A stretch of DNA of 64,000 nucleotides, taken from the NCBI GenBank assembly GCA_016200895.1, contig JACQDX010000039.1, positions 1 through 64,000 on the forward strand. Reading direction: 5' to 3'. Position 1 is the first letter of the stretch. Each line of letters opens with the position of its first letter. The notes beneath the pieces are model-generated. The model was not told the origin of the DNA. It worked only from the letters and a program-made list of their open reading frames with translations, and searched no databases. The translations under genes were made by a program, and so were the position numbers. The DNA comes from Burkholderiales bacterium. Lineage in GTDB: Bacteria > Pseudomonadota > Gammaproteobacteria > Burkholderiales > Burkholderiaceae_D. Of the stretch, positions 43,745 through 55,227 are shown piece after piece.

Positions 43745-45286
43745 ATGCAACTCAACCCATCTGAAATCAGCGAGCTGATCAAGAGCCGGATTCAAGGCCT
43801 TGGCGACACAGCTGAGATTCGCAATCAAGGTACGGTTATCTCCGTTACCGACGGTATCTGCCGCATTCACGGTCTGTCTGACGCGATGCAAGGCGAGATG
43901 CTGGAATTCCCAGGCAACACATTTGGTCTGGCATTGAATCTGGAACGTGATTCCGTTGGCGCCGTTATCCTGGGTGACTACGAACACATTTCCGAAGGCG
44001 ATACAGTCAAATGTACTGGCCGTATTCTGGAAGTGCCTATCGGTCCTGAACTGCGTGGTCGTGTCGTTAACGCGTTGGGTCAGCCTATCGACGGCAAAGG
44101 TCCTATCAATGCAAAACTGTCCGCGCCGATCGAAAAAATCGCGCCTGGCGTTATTGCACGTCAATCCGTTTCTGAACCTATGCAAACGGGCCTGAAGTCT
44201 ATTGACGCCATGGTCCCGGTTGGTCGTGGTCAGCGTGAATTGATCATTGGCGATCGTCAAACTGGTAAAACAGCTGTTGCGATCGATGCCGTGATCAATC
44301 AAAAAGGTCAAAACGTTACCTGTATCTATGTAGCGATTGGTCAAAAAGCATCTTCCGTTAAAAACGTTGTGCGTGCTCTCGAAGCCCACGGCGCCATGGA
44401 ATACACCATCGTTGTTGCTGCTACTGCTGCTGAATCTGCGGCGATGCAATTCGTCTCCGCTTACTCCGGTTGCGCAATGGGTGAATACTTCCGTGACCGC
44501 GGTCAAGATGCACTGATCATTTATGATGATCTGTCCAAACAAGCTGTTGCTTACCGTCAGGTTTCCCTGTTGTTGCGCCGCCCACCAGGCCGCGAAGCTT
44601 ACCCAGGTGACGTATTCTATTTGCACAGCCGTTTGCTGGAACGTGCAGCACGCGTTAATCCTGATTATGTTGAAAAATTCACTAACGGTGAAGTCAAAGG
44701 CAAAACAGGTTCATTGACAGCATTGCCTATCATTGAAACCCAGGCTGGTGACGTTTCTGCTTTCGTTCCTACCAACGTAATTTCGATTACTGACGGTCAG
44801 ATCTTCCTGGAAACATCCTTGTTCAATGCAGGTATCCGTCCAGCGATTAACGCTGGTATCTCGGTATCCCGCGTTGGTGGTGCTGCTCAGACTAAAGTTA
44901 TCAAAAACTTGTCCGGCGGTATCCGTAATGACTTGGCACAGTACCGTGAATTGGCAGCGTTTGCCCAGTTCGCTTCTGATCTCGATCCAGAAACACGTAA
45001 GCAGCTCGATCGTGGTGCCCGCGTGACTGAATTGTTGAAGCAAGCTCAATATTCTCCGCTGTCCATTTCCCTGATGGCCGTTACATTGTTCTCCGTGAAC
45101 AAAGGCTTCCTGGATGATGTACCGGTCAAGCAAGTGCTGGCATTCGAAGCAGGCGTGCACAATTTCATGAAAACGAGCCATGCAGCTTTGCTGCAGAAGA
45201 TCGAAGAAACCAAGCAACTGGACAAAGATGGCGAAGCTGCCATGGCTGCCGCAATTGCTGATTTCAAAAAATCCGGCACTTATTAA
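43745..45286 (+). CDS. atpA: ATP synthase F1 subunit alpha
   Basis: The 513-residue non-catalytic nucleotide-binding subunit. Walker A is GDRQTGKT at 169-176, the same place as in E. coli; the Q of this loop marks alpha. The signature [17 protein letters not shown] is near 365. TAGGAG lies upstream of ATG 43745. Confidence 0.98.
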   Translation: MQLNPSEISELIKSRIQGLGDTAEIRNQGTVISVTDGICRIHGLSDAMQGEMLEFPGNTFGLALNLERDSVGAVILGDYEHISEGDTVKCTGRILEVPIGPELRGRVVNALGQPIDGKGPINAKLSAPIEKIAPGVIARQSVSEPMQTGLKSIDAMVPVGRGQRELIIGDRQTGKTAVAIDAVINQKGQNVTCIYVAIGQKASSVKNVVRALEAHGAMEYTIVVAATAAESAAMQFVSAYSGCAMGEYFRDRGQDALIIYDDLSKQAVAYRQVSLLLRRPPGREAYPGDVFYLHSRLLERAARVNPDYVEKFTNGEVKGKTGSLTALPIIETQAGDVSAFVPTNVISITDGQIFLETSLFNAGIRPAINAGISVSRVGGAAQTKVIKNLSGGIRNDLAQYRELAAFAQFASDLDPETRKQLDRGARVTELLKQAQYSPLSISLMAVTLFSVNKGFLDDVPVKQVLAFEAGVHNFMKTSHAALLQKIEETKQLDKDGEAAMAAAIADFKKSGTY

Positions 45287-45315
45287 TTTACTGTAGCTAG
45301 AAGGAGTCAATACTC

Positions 45316-46185
45316 ATGGCTGCAGGCAAAGAGATACGTGGCAAGATCAAAAGCGTAGAAAATACGAAGAAGATCACGAAGGCGATGGAAATGGTCGCCG
45401 CATCCAAAATGCGTAAAGCGCAAGACCGGATGCGTGCGGCTCGCCCGTACAGTGAAAAAATTCGTACGATTACGGCTAACTTGTCACAGGCCAACCCAGA
45501 GTACACGCATCCTTTTATGGTGCAACAAGATCTGTCCAAGAAAGTTGGCGTGATTGTTGTAACTACAGATAAAGGTTTGTGTGGCGGTCTCAACACGAAC
45601 GTGTTGCGTCTGGTCACCAGCAAAATGCGTGAACTCGAAGGTAAGGGTTCAAAGATAGAAGCGGTCGCAATTGGTAATAAAGGTCTCGGCTTCCTGAATC
45701 GCGTAGGTGCGCAAGTGGTTTCCCATGTCACACAATTGGGCGACACTCCTCACCTCGATAAACTGATAGGTCCAGTCAAAGTTTTGCTTGATGCGTATCA
45801 GGAAGGCAAGCTGGACGCGGTTTACCTGAGTTATACAAGATTTATCAACACCATGAAGCAAGAGCCGGTGATGGAGCAGTTATTGCCCCTGACAGCGGAC
45901 AGGCTGACGACAGAGAAGCATGCCCATACCTGGGACTATCTGTATGAGCCAGATGCAGCAACCGTGATTGATGAATTGTTGATACGTTATGTAGAAGCAC
46001 TGATTTTCCAGGCCGTAGCGGAAAACATGGCATCTGAACAATCGGCCCGTATGGTGGCGATGAAATCAGCAACTGATAACGCAGGTAACGTGATTGGCGA
46101 ACTTAAACTGGTTTATAACAAAACCCGTCAAGCCGCCATTACCAAAGAGCTCTCCGAGATCGTCGCCGGCGCGGCAGCGGTCTAA
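45316..46185 (+). CDS. atpG: ATP synthase F1 subunit gamma
   Basis: The 289-residue central rotor. N-terminal [20 protein letters not shown] and C-terminal [18 protein letters not shown] are the two helices of the rotor coiled coil; the Rossmann-like middle includes [19 protein letters not shown] lies upstream of ATG 45316. Confidence 0.98.
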   Translation: MAAGKEIRGKIKSVENTKKITKAMEMVAASKMRKAQDRMRAARPYSEKIRTITANLSQANPEYTHPFMVQQDLSKKVGVIVVTTDKGLCGGLNTNVLRLVTSKMRELEGKGSKIEAVAIGNKGLGFLNRVGAQVVSHVTQLGDTPHLDKLIGPVKVLLDAYQEGKLDAVYLSYTRFINTMKQEPVMEQLLPLTADRLTTEKHAHTWDYLYEPDAATVIDELLIRYVEALIFQAVAENMASEQSARMVAMKSATDNAGNVIGELKLVYNKTRQAAITKELSEIVAGAAAV

Positions 46186-46203
46186 ACTGAATTTAAATAT
46201 TAA

Positions 46204-47625
<1,422 letters not shown>

Positions 47626-47634
47626 GCGAACAGG

Positions 47635-47670
47635 GGTGCAGTTAATCAATTAGCTGCACCATAGCTTTTT
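47635..47670 (+). terminator. Terminator-like hairpin between atpD and atpC
   Basis: GGTGCAG pairs with CTGCACC, extended by TTAAT/ATTA, and TTTTTT follows five bases later. If it works it would reduce, not abolish, atpC transcription, since atpC has no promoter of its own visible. Confidence 0.5.
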
Positions 47671-47693
47671 TGAGCGAATAATAAGGGTCCAAC

Positions 47694-48116
47694 ATGGCAC
47701 ACACTATTCACGTTGACGTGGTTTCCGCAGAAGAGTTGATCTTCTCTGGTGAAGCCGAATTCGTCGCGTTGCCGGGTGAGGCTGGTGAATTGGGTATCTA
47801 TCCGAAACATACACCACTGATTACCCGCATCAAGCCGGGCGCGGTGCGCATCAAGGTTCCAGGCCAGGCAGAAGACGAATTCGTATTCGTCGCTGGTGGC
47901 CTGCTTGAAGTGCAACCAAATGCAGTGACCGTTTTGGCCGATACCGCGATTCGCGGTCAAGATCTGGACGAAGCCAAAGCCAACGAAGCCAAGAAACTGG
48001 CAGAACAAGCTTTGGTTAATCGTGATTCCAAAATTGACTATGCGCAAGCACAGGCAGAATTGGCTTCTGCGATCGCCCAATTGGCAGCGATACAAAGATT
48101 GCGTCAAAAGCGTTAA
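47694..48116 (+). CDS. atpC: ATP synthase F1 subunit epsilon
   Basis: The 140-residue regulatory rotor subunit: an N-terminal beta sandwich ([38 protein letters not shown]) and a C-terminal helical hairpin that can inhibit ATPase activity ([16 protein letters not shown]). Last gene of the operon, followed by an intrinsic terminator. Confidence 0.97.
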   Translation: MAHTIHVDVVSAEELIFSGEAEFVALPGEAGELGIYPKHTPLITRIKPGAVRIKVPGQAEDEFVFVAGGLLEVQPNAVTVLADTAIRGQDLDEAKANEAKKLAEQALVNRDSKIDYAQAQAELASAIAQLAAIQRLRQKR

Positions 48117-48158
48117 TTTCGCTGCGAAAATTTTTTCGCGACGAAAGCAGTACAATGG

Positions 48159-48185
48159 AAAGGCAGCTCAGGCTGCCTTTTTGTT
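48159..48185 (+). terminator. Intrinsic terminator of the atp operon
   Basis: AGGCAGC and GCTGCCT pair around TCAG and are followed by TTTTTG and more T. It lies about 45 bases after the atpC stop. Confidence 0.9.
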
Positions 48186-48213
48186 TTTCCATGATCCGAT
48201 ACTGGAACTACCC

Positions 48214-48630
48214 ATGCCTATGGAACAAAGCTTGATTGCGGAAATACTGAGTCAAAGCAAAACCATCGCCGTTGTCGGCCTGTCCTCAAAAACTTCACGC
48301 CCCAGCCATGGCGTGGCTGCTTACATGCAGGCGCATGGTTATCGCATCATCCCGGTTAATCCGCGTGAAGCAGGGAATGTCATACTGGGGGAGCATTGTT
48401 ATCCTGACCTGATCGCTGCCGCGGCTGAACACCGCATTGATATCGTCGATTGCTTCCGCAATGCTGCTGATATTCCTCCCATTGTGGAAGAAGCAATACA
48501 GATCGCCGCGCCTTATCTGTGGATGCAGTCGGGCATCGTGAATGCAGAAGCCGCAGTCAGGGCAGAGGCGGCGGGCATCAAAGTCGTCATGAACAGATGC
48601 ATCAAGATCGAACATCTTTACCAGCATTGA
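48214..48630 (+). CDS. CoA-binding domain protein (YccU family)
   Basis: A 138-residue single-domain protein with the CoA-binding Rossmann fold: IAVVGLSSKTSRPSHGVAAY near 19 and IIPVNPRE near 46. The end of the fold reads YLWMQSGIVNAEA. Members bind CoA and are of unknown role. ATG 48214 has GGAA upstream; the longer frame from 48022 overlaps atpC and its terminator. ATG 48220 is also possible. Confidence 0.9.
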   Translation: MPMEQSLIAEILSQSKTIAVVGLSSKTSRPSHGVAAYMQAHGYRIIPVNPREAGNVILGEHCYPDLIAAAAEHRIDIVDCFRNAADIPPIVEEAIQIAAPYLWMQSGIVNAEAAVRAEAAGIKVVMNRCIKIEHLYQH

Positions 48631-48663
48631 TACTGCTGACTATGCGGGCAATTGGTTCTTCCG

Positions 48664-48703
48664 CTTAAGTAGTATTAAGCAGTCTTAAGTAGTCTTAAGT
48701 AAT
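48664..48703 (+). repeat. Four 10-bp tandem repeats
   Basis: CTTAAGTAGT, ATTAAGCAGT, CTTAAGTAGT and CTTAAGTAAT run head to tail right up to the left end of repeat member 4. Non-coding. Confidence 0.75.
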
Positions 48704-48886
48704 TAGGACTTACGCAAAATTGTCCCAGCAAGGCTATCGCCTTAGGAAACCTCTCTTGCAAGAGAGGTTCGTTCCGTCGGCAGGCAGCATGCTGCCTGAG
48801 ACCCCGACTACACCGTAGCGACGAAGACAGTGCTTTAGTACGGCTAGGAGCTACAACGCAGCTGGGGCGGTTTTGCGTAAGTCCTA
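48704..48886. repeat. Palindromic dispersed element, member 4, MITE-like with target duplication
   Basis: TAGGACTTACGCAAAA at the left is repeated perfectly inverted at 48871-48886, a 16-bp terminal repeat. GTAAT at 48699-48703 and 48887-48891 is a 5-bp flanking duplication. The inside has a CCTCTCTTGC/GCAAGAGAGG hairpin and, on the minus strand, CGCCCCAGCTGCGTTGTAGC and CGTACTAAAGCACTGTCTTC, the core of member 1. No gene inside. The structure is that of a non-autonomous transposable element of 183 bp. Confidence 0.82.
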
Positions 48887-48928
48887 GTAATATAGGCTTG
48901 ATTCAGTCATGTGCTCAAGCATCAATGA

Positions 48929-49375
48929 TCATTCATAAAAAGCCCGGTGCGGCTCTGTGTATATCAATTTTAGCGACTTGAGCAGCTTGTAAATGATAGC
49001 CGCCAGCAATACATAAAAATAACCTACAAGCAGGCTGTATAAGCCGCCGATCATAAACAGATTGAACAAGCCAGCGATATCGATGCGTGCGTCGTTGATT
49101 ATCATAATGACCGCAGCACAAATACCAAATGCCAATGCCATGACGAACGGAGCAAAATGGCAGTAGAAAACAAACTTGTTTTCGTCCAGGCGAAAAAAAG
49201 CAAAGCCGAACACCAGCAGCATCACCAAATACGGTATGCCACCAATGATTAGCGATCCAAGCAGAAAGCGCGATAGTTCGCGCAGCACCCCAAATTGTGC
49301 GCATGCAAGGCTGAGCAAGCTCAGCACTATGGGCAATAACAATGCGGCAAGGTAATAGGTTTTCGTTCGTATCAT
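48929..49375 (-). CDS. Four-span membrane protein, unknown
   Basis: A 148-residue protein with four to five hydrophobic segments (about residues 7-28, 38-58, 68-92, 102-130) and a short polar tail. No family motif recognised. ATG 49375 is preferred over TTG 49381; no strong ribosome site is visible. An alternative frame from 49430 gives a protein rich in Arg, His and Cys and is judged a shadow. Confidence 0.65.
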   Translation of the reverse strand: MIRTKTYYLAALLLPIVLSLLSLACAQFGVLRELSRFLLGSLIIGGIPYLVMLLVFGFAFFRLDENKFVFYCHFAPFVMALAFGICAAVIMIINDARIDIAGLFNLFMIGGLYSLLVGYFYVLLAAIIYKLLKSLKLIYTEPHRAFYE

Positions 49376-49537
49376 GTGCAATAAGTTTGCGATGTATGCT
49401 ACGCAAAAAGTGTAATCCTGCTGAATGCATTTGTAGACTTGCTAGGGTATGCAGCAGTTTTCATATTATCATCAAAACATAATCTCTGATTCTGAGATAT
49501 TTTCTTTGCAAGCTAACAAAATTGATTGGGGACTTGA

Positions 49538-50362
49538 ATGACAGTTGCGGACTTGTTTCGGGTAGGTAAAGCTTTTCAGGTCAGGGATGCTGATGCCAAT
49601 AAAAAGTTGATGGGTAAGGCAGCTACTGAAAAGAATGCAGACAAGGTTGCCGACAAGCTGGCGACATTAAAACTGGCTGAAGAAATTTCTAACCTGCAAA
49701 ATCTCTTGTATGCAGAGCATAATCGCAAAGTACTAGTCATTTTGCAGGGCATGGATACATCCGGCAAAGACGGCACGGTCAAAGGTGTGTTTGGGCAAAT
49801 CAACCCCCTGGGTGCGCGCACGGTCGCCTTCAAGGCTCCCAGTGCCGATGAAAAAAACCATGATTATCTATGGCGCATTCATAAAGAAGTGCCGGGCAAG
49901 GGTGAGGTCACCATCTTCAACCGCAGCCATTATGAGGACGTCCTGATTACCCGCGTGCATGATTGGATAGACCAGGCAGAATGCAAGCGCCGTTATGCGC
50001 AGATCCGCGACTTTGAACGTATGTTGGCAGAGACCGGTACAGTGGTATTGAAATTTTTCCTGCATATTTCCAAGGCCGAGCAAAAAGTCAGGCTGGAAGA
50101 ACGCCTGGCCGATCCAGATAAACACTGGAAGTTCGATCCCCAGGATCTGGTAGAGCGTAAATACTGGGACGCTTACCAAGAAGCATATAAAGATGCCTTG
50201 CTGGCAACGGATGCTGATCATGCACCCTGGTACGCAGTTCCATCGGACTCCAAGACCCAGCGCAATCTGGTGATTGCCAGCATAGTGCAAGAAAAATTAC
50301 TCAGCCTGAAACTTAAATGTCCACCCGGTAACCCTGATTACAGCAAACTCAAGGTGGAATGA
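49538..50362 (+). CDS. ppk2: PPK2-family polyphosphate kinase
   Basis: A 274-residue kinase that transfers phosphate between polyphosphate and nucleotides. Walker A is GMDTSGKDG at 71-79; the Walker B-type loop is NRSHYED at 128-134; a lid region RLEERLADPDKHWKF follows near 190. The single-domain length and these loops fit the short PPK2 classes; I would guess class III (polyphosphate:AMP/ADP) but cannot separate it from others by eye. TGGGGAC precedes ATG 49538. It overlaps the next gene by four bases. Confidence 0.92.
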   Translation: MTVADLFRVGKAFQVRDADANKKLMGKAATEKNADKVADKLATLKLAEEISNLQNLLYAEHNRKVLVILQGMDTSGKDGTVKGVFGQINPLGARTVAFKAPSADEKNHDYLWRIHKEVPGKGEVTIFNRSHYEDVLITRVHDWIDQAECKRRYAQIRDFERMLAETGTVVLKFFLHISKAEQKVRLEERLADPDKHWKFDPQDLVERKYWDAYQEAYKDALLATDADHAPWYAVPSDSKTQRNLVIASIVQEKLLSLKLKCPPGNPDYSKLKVE

Positions 50363-51156
50363 AGCTCAACAGTAAACCCAATAGTAAATTCAGCTACTGG
50401 CCAGAGTTGATCGCGGCACCGCTATACCCTTTACTGGCCTGGCAGGGGCGGCGTACCCGAGCTATGACGCCGCGCCTGCCCGAGGCCAGTGATCAGGCAT
50501 ATGGACTATGGCATGGCAATTCGTCTGCGGATAGCTTGAGGATTTTGGGTATAGGTGAGTCGCCGGTTGCTGGCGTCGGCGTGGCCAATTATGAGGAAGC
50601 CATCACCGCACAACTGGCAAAAGCCCTGGCTGGCAAGCTGGATGCCGCTGTGGCATGGCAGGCTTTAGGGCAAAACGGCGCACGCCTGTCCTGGGCCCGG
50701 CAAGCTTTGCCAACGTTCTGCCAGGAGCAAGATCCAACGCAAGCCCAGCCATTGCCTGCATGGGATCTGATTTTGGTCGCTTTTGGTGTCAATGATACGA
50801 CCAGTTTTTGCCCAGTCAATAATTACCGCACAGAGTTGCAAAGCCTGCTGGATGAATTGCAGATGTTGCTAAAACCAAGTGGTCTTATCGTCCTCGCGGG
50901 CGTGCCGCCGATGCAGGTTTTTCCCGCCTTGCCCACTCCTTTGCGCCAGGTTTTGGGCATGAAAGCGCGTGCGCTGGATCAAATAAACCGCGAAATGGCA
51001 ACATCCCGGCAGCAGGTTTTGCATTTGCCGTTTACCGCAAATCTTCAAGATGTGCGCCAGATGGCCGAAGATGGCTACCATCCGTCAGCACTTGGCGTCA
51101 GTATTTGGGCAGAAGAATTAGCAAAAACATTTCTGCAAAATCGTCAAGAAAAATAA
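50359..51156 (+). CDS. SGNH/GDSL-family hydrolase
   Basis: A 265-residue esterase-like protein. Block I is GIGESPVAGVG near 64-74 (nucleophile Ser in GES), block III is FGVNDTTS near 147, and block V ends in GYHPSALG with the catalytic Asp and His. An N-terminal hydrophobic stretch near 17-27 may be a weak anchor. The ATGA overlap with ppk2 implies co-expression, an uncommon pairing whose meaning is not clear. Confidence 0.88.
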   Translation: MKLNSKPNSKFSYWPELIAAPLYPLLAWQGRRTRAMTPRLPEASDQAYGLWHGNSSADSLRILGIGESPVAGVGVANYEEAITAQLAKALAGKLDAAVAWQALGQNGARLSWARQALPTFCQEQDPTQAQPLPAWDLILVAFGVNDTTSFCPVNNYRTELQSLLDELQMLLKPSGLIVLAGVPPMQVFPALPTPLRQVLGMKARALDQINREMATSRQQVLHLPFTANLQDVRQMAEDGYHPSALGVSIWAEELAKTFLQNRQEK

Positions 51157-51318
51157 TAAAGCTTTGGTACTTATGCACAATTTCGCTTGCACGCGATTTA
51201 TGCTAAAAAACGGGAATTTCTCATAAACTGGTATTCCTTCCCAATAAAATCAATGACTTACAGAATAATCCTGTTAACCGAATTTAAAATAAATCAGTAA
51301 ACTGGCATTCTGTCATTT

Positions 51319-51339
51319 CTATCCACAAAGTTATCCACA
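51319..51339. promoter_or_regulatory. Pair of DnaA boxes upstream of hemE
   Basis: CTATCCACA (one mismatch) and TTATCCACA (perfect) are in direct orientation, 12 bp apart start to start, in the 350-bp gap between the SGNH gene and hemE. The rest of the gap is AT-rich without a gene. Confidence 0.55.
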
Positions 51340-51504
51340 GTTTATTACCGGAAATTTTGCTGAAAATTGCGCCACTTGCTGCAGATCAGATGCCTATCTT
51401 GCGCGCATAGGCGATAATGTCGCTTATACAGCAATAGCCTGCGTAGTTTGACAATGTCAGTAGATAAGCAGATGCGCGCTGCGTCACCGAAAGCCCTTAT
51501 GTCC

Positions 51505-52584
51505 ATGAATTTTGCCCCACTCAAAAACGATACTTTCCTGAGAGCCTTGTTGCGCCAGGAAACTGACTACACACCGCTATGGTTGATGCGCCAGGCTGGC
51601 CGTTATTTGCCAGAATACCGTGCCACCCGTAAAGGTGCAGGCTCTTTCCTGAGCCTGGCCAAGAACCCCGGTTTTGCCACTGAAGTGACTTTGCAACCGA
51701 TAGACCGTTATGGCCTGGATGCTGCCATCCTGTTCTCTGATATTTTGACTGTGCCGGATGCGATGGGCCTGGGTCTGTACTTTGAAGAAGGCGAAGGCCC
51801 GAAGTTTGAGCGCCCGCTGAAAGATGAAAAAGATGTCATGGCACTCAAAGTACCAGAAGCAGGCAGCCTCCAATATGTATTTGATGCCGTAACGCAAATC
51901 CGCACTGCGCTGGATGGCCGTGTACCGCTGATCGGTTTTTCCGGCAGCCCATGGACGCTGGCTTGTTATATGGTAGAAGGCCAGGGTTCGCGCGATTTTC
52001 ATACCGTCAAGAGCATGATGTATAAGCGTCCTGACCTGATGCACCACATCCTGCGCACCAATGCCGATGCCGTCGCTACTTATCTGAATGCGCAAATCGA
52101 TGCTGGCGCCCAGGCCGTGATGATATTTGACAGCTGGGGCGGGGCGCTGGCAGATGGGGCTTATCAAGAGTTTTCGCTATCTTATATGCGCGATATCGTC
52201 AGCCAGCTGCAAAAAGAAAAAGATGGCAAGCGTATTCCTGCCATCGTCTTTACCAAAGGCGGCGGTTTATGGCTCGAACAACTGGCTGATATCGGTGCGG
52301 ATGCTCTGGGTCTGGACTGGACCATGAACCTCGGCCAGGCACGCGCCAAGGTTGGTGATAAAGTGGCCTTGCAGGGCAATCTTGATCCGGCGGTGCTGTT
52401 TGCTGAGCCAGAGCAAATTCGTCAGCAGGTAATTGCTACTCTGGATAGTTATGGCAAACCTGCGGCTGGTCATGGCCATGTATTTAACCTGGGTCATGGT
52501 ATTTCGCAATTTACGCCGGTTGAGTCAGTCAGTGTGCTGGTCGAAACGGTGCATGAATATAGTCGCCAACAGCGCCAGACCTAG
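51505..52584 (+). CDS. hemE: Uroporphyrinogen decarboxylase
   Basis: Removes four carboxyl groups from uroporphyrinogen III to give coproporphyrinogen III in haem synthesis; no cofactor. The signature [16 protein letters not shown] follows [13 protein letters not shown], and the second block [16 protein letters not shown] is near 150. The end of the protein includes [13 protein letters not shown] take ATG 51505, giving 359 residues as in relatives; the frame is open to 51448, and ATG 51499 or 51454 are possible. Confidence 0.95.
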   Translation: MNFAPLKNDTFLRALLRQETDYTPLWLMRQAGRYLPEYRATRKGAGSFLSLAKNPGFATEVTLQPIDRYGLDAAILFSDILTVPDAMGLGLYFEEGEGPKFERPLKDEKDVMALKVPEAGSLQYVFDAVTQIRTALDGRVPLIGFSGSPWTLACYMVEGQGSRDFHTVKSMMYKRPDLMHHILRTNADAVATYLNAQIDAGAQAVMIFDSWGGALADGAYQEFSLSYMRDIVSQLQKEKDGKRIPAIVFTKGGGLWLEQLADIGADALGLDWTMNLGQARAKVGDKVALQGNLDPAVLFAEPEQIRQQVIATLDSYGKPAAGHGHVFNLGHGISQFTPVESVSVLVETVHEYSRQQRQT

Positions 52585-53112
52585 CAGGTAGCGATATTTG
52601 TTTGTAAAATATGCATGGTTTGTCGCCACTGACTGATAACAAAGTGGCTTGTCCAGCCAGTGTTTCTGGTCAGGCCAGTTGCAAAGTATGGGCTTTTAGG
52701 CACTGGTAAAACAACAAGTGCCGGAAATGCTTGTCTTTGCGTTATGTTGCTCTGCAAAACATAGTACTGGCGTGCTTTTCCAGCCCGAAAGCTGTGGAAA
52801 ACCAATGGATTAGCGGCAGTAAATTTTTGCATTTCTATGCACATTTTCTGTTACTTATGCACAAAATCGGGGAGACAAAAAATATTTTCAAAAATATTTT
52901 TTTGTCTTCGAGCATTTTTTATAAGTCATTGATTTTAAAAGATTAAATTCTAAGCCCTGAGATAGGGCATTCTGTGGAAACCCACGTAAACGCTAGCGAA
53001 AACCGATGTCAATAGACCTTTCTCCACAAAGTTATCCACAGAAACTGTGGATATGTCAAAAAGCCTTATGAAATCAATAGTTAGCGCTGATTTTCATGTT
53101 CCAGCTTAGATC
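52585..53112. other. Non-coding hemE-priA gap with an AT-rich palindrome and DnaA boxes
   Basis: 528 bases without a convincing gene. AGACAAAAAATATTTT at 52873-52888 pairs with AAAATATTTTTTTGTCT at 52891-52907 (one extra T). DnaA boxes follow at 53020-53028 (one mismatch), 53032-53040 (perfect) and 53046-53054 (one mismatch, inverse), ending 58 bases before priA. It may hold the priA promoter and a DnaA-controlled switch. Confidence 0.55.
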
Positions 53113-55149
53113 GTGAAACAAGTTTATTTACGCGTCGCCCTCGATACCCCCCTTGACAGCACCTTCGATTATCGATGGACAGCACAAGAAGAGGGCGGTA
53201 TTACTGTAGCCCCGCCCCAGGTTGGACAACTGGTCGCTTTGCCGTTTGGCCGCCAGGAAGTAGTCGGCCTGATCATGGATGTGGTGAGCGAGACTGATGT
53301 CCCGCCCGCCAAGCTGCGCGATGTCATCGCCGTACGGCATGAACTGCTGGCCATGAACAAGGAATGGCTGGCGCTATGCCAGTTTGCCGCCGAGTATTAC
53401 CAGCGCCCCATAGGCGAGGTGGCGATACCTGCCTTGCCCAAGAATTTAAAAGCCATCAAGACGGTGTCCCTGCAACGGGCTATCAAGAAGCTGGACAAGT
53501 TGCCAGAGCTGGCCGATGTCTGCCCGGTAGGTGAGCCGCAACTAAATCCTGAGCAACAAGCTGCTGTGGATGCGGTTGCCAATGCCGAGGGTTATGCCCC
53601 GCACCTCTTGTTTGGTGTCACAGGCAGTGGTAAGACAGAAGTGTATTTGCAGACTGCCGCCAAAGTGCTGGCGAAAACCCCGGATGCCCAGATACTCATC
53701 CTGGTGCCAGAGATTAATCTGACTCCACAGCTAGAATCCCATATCCGCGCCCGTTTCCCCGGCCTGATGCTGTCTACCCTGCACAGTGGCATGGCAGAGG
53801 GTGAACGCATGCTGCACTGGCTAGCGGCGCATACCGGCCGTGCCCGCATTGTGCTGGGTACACGCCTGGCCATGCTGGCATCTCTGCCCAGGCTGAAACT
53901 GCTGATCATTGATGAAGAGCATGACCCTTCCTACAAGCAACAGGAAGGCCTGCGTTATTCTGCCCGTGACCTGGCTGTATGGCGAGCGCGCCAGCTCTCT
54001 ATACCTATCTTGCTGGGTTCTGCCACGCCTTCGCTGGAAAGCTGGCACGGCGCGCAGACTGGCCGCTACCGCTTGCTGGAATTGCGTGAGCGGGCAGTTC
54101 AGCACGCCGTCTTGCCTATCATACGCATCATCAACCTGGAAAGAGAAAAACCCAGCGAAGGCCTCACGCAAAGACTGATAGGTGCAATCAAGCTGCGTCT
54201 TGAGAAGGGTGAGCAATCACTCCTATTCTTGAACCGGCGCGGTTATGCACCGGTGCTGGCTTGTGATGCCTGTGGCTGGATCAGCAATTGCACCCGCTGT
54301 ACGGCCCATCTGGTCTTGCATAAAGGTGACCATAGACTGCGCTGCCATCACTGCGGCCTGGAGCAACGCATACCTCGCTCTTGCCCGACTTGCGGCAATA
54401 TTGACTTGCAGCCGCTGGGTCGGGGCACCCAACGAATGGAAGAAGGCCTGACCCTGCTTTTCCCCGAGGCAAGGGTATTTCGTATCGATGCAGATTCCAC
54501 CCGCCTCAAAGGTAGTGCCGCTGCTGCCTTTGAACGTGTACATGCCGGTGAAGTCGATATCCTGATCGGTACGCAAATGGTTGCCAAGGGGCATGACTTC
54601 AAACGCCTGACCCTGGTGGCGGCATTGAATCCCGATGCTGCCCTGTTCTCGCAAGATTACCGCGCCAGCGAACGCCTGTTTGCCCAGCTCATGCAGGTGG
54701 CTGGGCGGGCAGGGCGGGCGGCCCAAAAAGAAGGTGGCAACGCATCCGAGGTGCTGGTACAAACCCGCTACCCTGACCACCCGCTCTACCATGCGTTGAT
54801 GGCACACAATTACCCGGACTTTGCCAAAGACTTGCTAGATGAACGCCAGCAAGCCCATATGCCACCTTTCATGTACCAGGCTTTATTGCGGGCAGAAGCC
54901 AAAGAGCTGGAAACTGCCATCAGCTTTTTGAAAGAAGCTGCAGTCTGTACAGAACACCAGGGCATCATGATTAATGACCCCATCCCCATGACCATGACAC
55001 GGGTCGCCAATGTGGACAGGGCGCAATTGCTGGTCGAATCAGTCTCGCGTCCGGCTCTGCAAGCTTTTGTCAAAGCCTGGATAGCTGATTTGCGCGCCAT
55101 GAAAAGCCGGGTCAGGTGGTCGGTGGAGATTGATCCTGTGGATATCTAA
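53113..55149 (+). CDS. priA: Primosomal replication restart helicase PriA
   Basis: Recognises stalled forks and reloads the replisome. The 678-residue SF2 helicase has the N-terminal DNA-binding region, Walker A GVTGSGKT at 168-175, DEEHD at 267-271 and eight cysteines in the zinc-binding insert (CDACG, CTRC, CHHCG, CPTCG) near 385-435. Start GTG 53113 (MKQVYLRVALDTPLD) agrees with relatives. Preceded by a DnaA-box trio. Confidence 0.96.
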   Translation: MKQVYLRVALDTPLDSTFDYRWTAQEEGGITVAPPQVGQLVALPFGRQEVVGLIMDVVSETDVPPAKLRDVIAVRHELLAMNKEWLALCQFAAEYYQRPIGEVAIPALPKNLKAIKTVSLQRAIKKLDKLPELADVCPVGEPQLNPEQQAAVDAVANAEGYAPHLLFGVTGSGKTEVYLQTAAKVLAKTPDAQILILVPEINLTPQLESHIRARFPGLMLSTLHSGMAEGERMLHWLAAHTGRARIVLGTRLAMLASLPRLKLLIIDEEHDPSYKQQEGLRYSARDLAVWRARQLSIPILLGSATPSLESWHGAQTGRYRLLELRERAVQHAVLPIIRIINLEREKPSEGLTQRLIGAIKLRLEKGEQSLLFLNRRGYAPVLACDACGWISNCTRCTAHLVLHKGDHRLRCHHCGLEQRIPRSCPTCGNIDLQPLGRGTQRMEEGLTLLFPEARVFRIDADSTRLKGSAAAAFERVHAGEVDILIGTQMVAKGHDFKRLTLVAALNPDAALFSQDYRASERLFAQLMQVAGRAGRAAQKEGGNASEVLVQTRYPDHPLYHALMAHNYPDFAKDLLDERQQAHMPPFMYQALLRAEAKELETAISFLKEAAVCTEHQGIMINDPIPMTMTRVANVDRAQLLVESVSRPALQAFVKAWIADLRAMKSRVRWSVEIDPVDI

Positions 55150-55227
55150 GTATTTGTCCGCATGGGCCGAGGATGACGATCAGTTAAAATTACCATTCAA
55201 ATTCATCGATGAACAAAAGACAGCGCC

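Noticed and set aside
48159..48185. Reading the hairpin after atpC as another dispersed repeat
   Set aside because: It is a short stem with a T-run directly after an operon end; a plain terminator explains it.
48933..49430. 165-codon minus-strand frame overlapping the four-span membrane protein
   Set aside because: It is the +1 shadow of a clearly membrane-type reading frame and has a composition (Arg, His, Cys rich) unlike a real protein.
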